Assembly: GCA_022747635.1 (NCBI GenBank)
Contig: JAKTNV010000006.1
Coordinates: 92,836,234 to 92,900,233, forward strand
DNA length: 64,000 bases
Origin: Hetaerina americana
Taxonomy: Eukaryota > Arthropoda > Insecta > Odonata > Calopterygidae
Direction of reading: 5' to 3'
Shown: in pieces, positions 62,901 through 64,000 of the stretch
Layout: each line of letters starts with the position of its first letter
Numbering within the stretch: position 1 is the stretch's first letter
Notes under the pieces: generated by a model
Told to the model about the DNA's origin: nothing
Databases searched by the model: none
Seen by the model: only the letters and a program-made list of their open reading frames with translations
Program-made: the position numbers and the translations under genes

Positions 62901-64000
62901 GCATTTATTTCATTTTTAGAATTTGTAATTTTTTACATTTTTCCATGAAAAGTGCTAATACCCCCCCCTTTGGGTTCTAGGTGAAAATCTCACTCGACAC
63001 AAATCAAACAAAAATGTTTCCATGGTGTGTATTTTTGTTCATTTTCATCAAATAAACAAAATAAAACCCAGAATTAATCCTGAAAGACATGAAATGAGCA
63101 TAAAAGATGCTTCAGCGCTAGTGTTAATTTTACTAAAAGAGCCCAAATTTCTAAAAATATTGCGAAAAACAATAATCTTCTGTTTTAGAGTGAATGTTTG
63201 AGGTGTTTAGAAGGCATTTATTTCAGATTTAGAAAATTTAAATTTTCACATTTTTCCATGAAAAGTGCCAATACCCCCCTTTTGGGTTCTAGGTGAAAAT
63301 CTCACTTGACACAAATCAAACAAAAATGTTTCCATGGTGTGTATTTTTGTTCATTTTCATCAAATAAACAAAATAAAACCCAGAATTAATCCTGAAAGAC
63401 ATGAAATGAGCATAAAAGATGCTTCAGCGCTAGTGTTAATTTTACTAAAAGAGCCCAAATTTCTAAAAATATTGCGAAAAACAACAATCTTCTGTTTTAG
63501 AGAGAATGTTCGAGGTGTTTAGAAGGCATTTATTTCAGATTTAGAAAATTTAATTTTTCACATTTTTCCATGAAAAGTGCCAATACCCCCCCTTTGGGTT
63601 CTAGGTGAAAATCTCACTCGACACAAATCAAACGAAAATGTATCCAAGGTGTGTATTGTTGTCATTTTCATCAAATAAACAAAATAAAACCCAGAATGAA
63701 TCCTGAAAGACAATAAAAGATCATAAAAGATGCTTCAGCGCAAGTGTTAATGTTACTAAAAGAGCCCAAATTTCTAAAAATATTGCGAAAAACAACAATC
63801 TTCTGTTTTAGAGTTAATGTTTTAGGTGTTTAGAAGGCATTTATTTCATTTTTAGAAAATTTAATTCTTCACATTTTTCCATGAAAAGTGCCAATACCCC
63901 CCCCTTTGGGTTCTAGGTGAAAATCTCAGTCGACACAAATCAAACAAAAATGTATCCAAGGTGTGTATTGTTGTTCATTTTCATCAAATAAACAAAATAA
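59901..64000 (+). repeat. More heterogeneous right-hand monomers, no long duplication
   Basis: Unit starts: 59901, 60213, 60525, 60838, 61151, 61463, 61776, 62088, 62400, 62713, 63026, 63338, 63650, then a partial unit from 63962. All are 312-313 bp. A local subfamily has GACATGAAATG, GCGCTAGTG or GCACTAGTG, TTAATTTTAC and CAGATTTAG (at 61349, 61661, 63224 and 63536). Private changes are more frequent: AAAATTCAAAC near 60,811, AAATATTTCC near 60,511, AAAATGCCAATGCCCG near 62,323, CAGTCGACAC near 62,366 and 63,928, and GCGCCCAAA near 62,827. Monomers here look older or less homogenised. Confidence 0.8.

Larger units (their letters stand above)
1..64000 (+). repeat. Satellite DNA array, about 311-bp monomer, head-to-tail
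   Basis: The whole window is one tandem array. I placed unit starts at the recurrent TGTGTA that precedes TTGTTCATT (first at position 1) and traced 206 complete units and a 39-base partial unit. Lengths are 299-320 bp, mean about 310.5. Each unit carries, in order, an A-rich stretch with ATAAAACCCAGAAT, a GATGCTTCAGC block, AAAGAGCCCAAATTTCTA, TTGCGAAAAAC, ATCTTCTGTTTTAGAG, GTTTGAGGTG, a T-rich stretch, CCATGAAAAGTG, a C-run, GGGTTCTAGGTGAAA, and ACACAAATCAAACAAAAATG. All units point the same way. No unit is interrupted by foreign DNA. The family is not one I recognise. Confidence 0.99.

Noticed and set aside
1..64000. Dozens of 60-126 codon open frames on both strands, many with near-identical products
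   Set aside because: They are the same repeat read in one forward and two reverse frames. Monomers are often 312 bp, a multiple of three, so one forward frame stays open until the TGA in GTTTGAGG. Many starts need TTG or lie in arbitrary places. Common variants such as GACAATAA put stops inside the frame, one-base length changes are tolerated, and no unit differs in a way that preserves a protein.
1..64000. CRISPR-like regularly spaced repeats
   Set aside because: The repeated unit is the whole 311 bp with no unique spacers. It is a satellite.
1..64000. Centromere-protein-B-box-like motif
   Set aside because: I looked for the TTCG...CGGG pattern and found no stretch in the monomer consensus that fits. 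Occasional TTTCGGGTT variants near the C-run match only a fragment.
1..64000. Transposon origin: terminal repeats, target-site duplications or reverse transcriptase remnants
   Set aside because: No terminal inverted or long terminal repeats, no coding remnants and no poly-A tailed insertions are visible. The A-runs are internal, linked to one monomer lineage and followed by ordinary repeat sequence.
1..64000. Telomeric repeats, rRNA, tRNA or snRNA genes
   Set aside because: No telomere-type short tandem repeat, cloverleaf or recognisable RNA gene core was seen in any unit on either strand.

Overview
The whole 64 kb window is one uninterrupted satellite-DNA array. I count 206 complete head-to-tail units plus a 39-base partial unit, all in the same orientation. 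The mean length is about 310.5 bp, most units are 311-315 bp, and a deleted class is about 299-303 bp. Base composition is AT-rich: about 31% G+C, counted over the first 300 bases. I see no unique sequence, transposon insertion, orientation switch, RNA gene or believable protein-coding gene. The many 60-126 codon open frames are by-products of a repeat whose usual length is a multiple of three. The array runs off both ends of the window.

The array points to a eukaryotic chromosome, probably a centromeric, pericentromeric or other heterochromatic block. Variation at the few CpG sites is mainly to TpG or CpA, the footprint of 5-methylcytosine decay. This suits a plant or vertebrate better than an unmethylated genome. 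I do not recognise the satellite family and do not name a species.

Layout. (1) 1 to about 19,525 (units 1-63) is a mosaic of nested sub-repeats: a 936-bp trimer register at the left end, a 4-mer of 1,250 bp near 9-11 kb, an 18-mer of about 5.58 kb (4.7-9.0 versus 9.9-14.6 kb), a 626-bp dimer near 15.2-16.5 kb and a 1.5-kb block shared by 2.7-4.2 and 16.9-18.5 kb. (2) About 19,525-24,864 (units 64-80) has no counterpart elsewhere in the window as a block. It contains another copy of the trimer register, a unique 320-bp unit and the start of a segment rich in homopolymer insertions. (3) 24,865 to about 44,710 (units 81-144) is a second, almost identical copy of region 1. The repeat period is 25,186 bp, or 81 units. 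Copy 2 differs by a handful of substitutions, one extra 313-bp monomer and a cluster of one-base homopolymer insertions confined to its left end. (4) About 44,711-58,647 (units 145-189) is rich in short monomers and built from 4,649-, 3,089-, 926- and 622-bp duplications. (5) 58,648-64,000 (units 190-207) has only full-length monomers and, from about 60.2 kb, more private variants, with no long duplication visible.

No genes work together here. What the window records is satellite evolution: unequal exchange at scales from 1 to 81 monomers, a recurrent deletion hotspot at a C-run beside a small inverted repeat, and possibly assembly error. The main question is whether the 25-kb tandem duplication is a true very long higher-order repeat or two haplotypes joined end to end.
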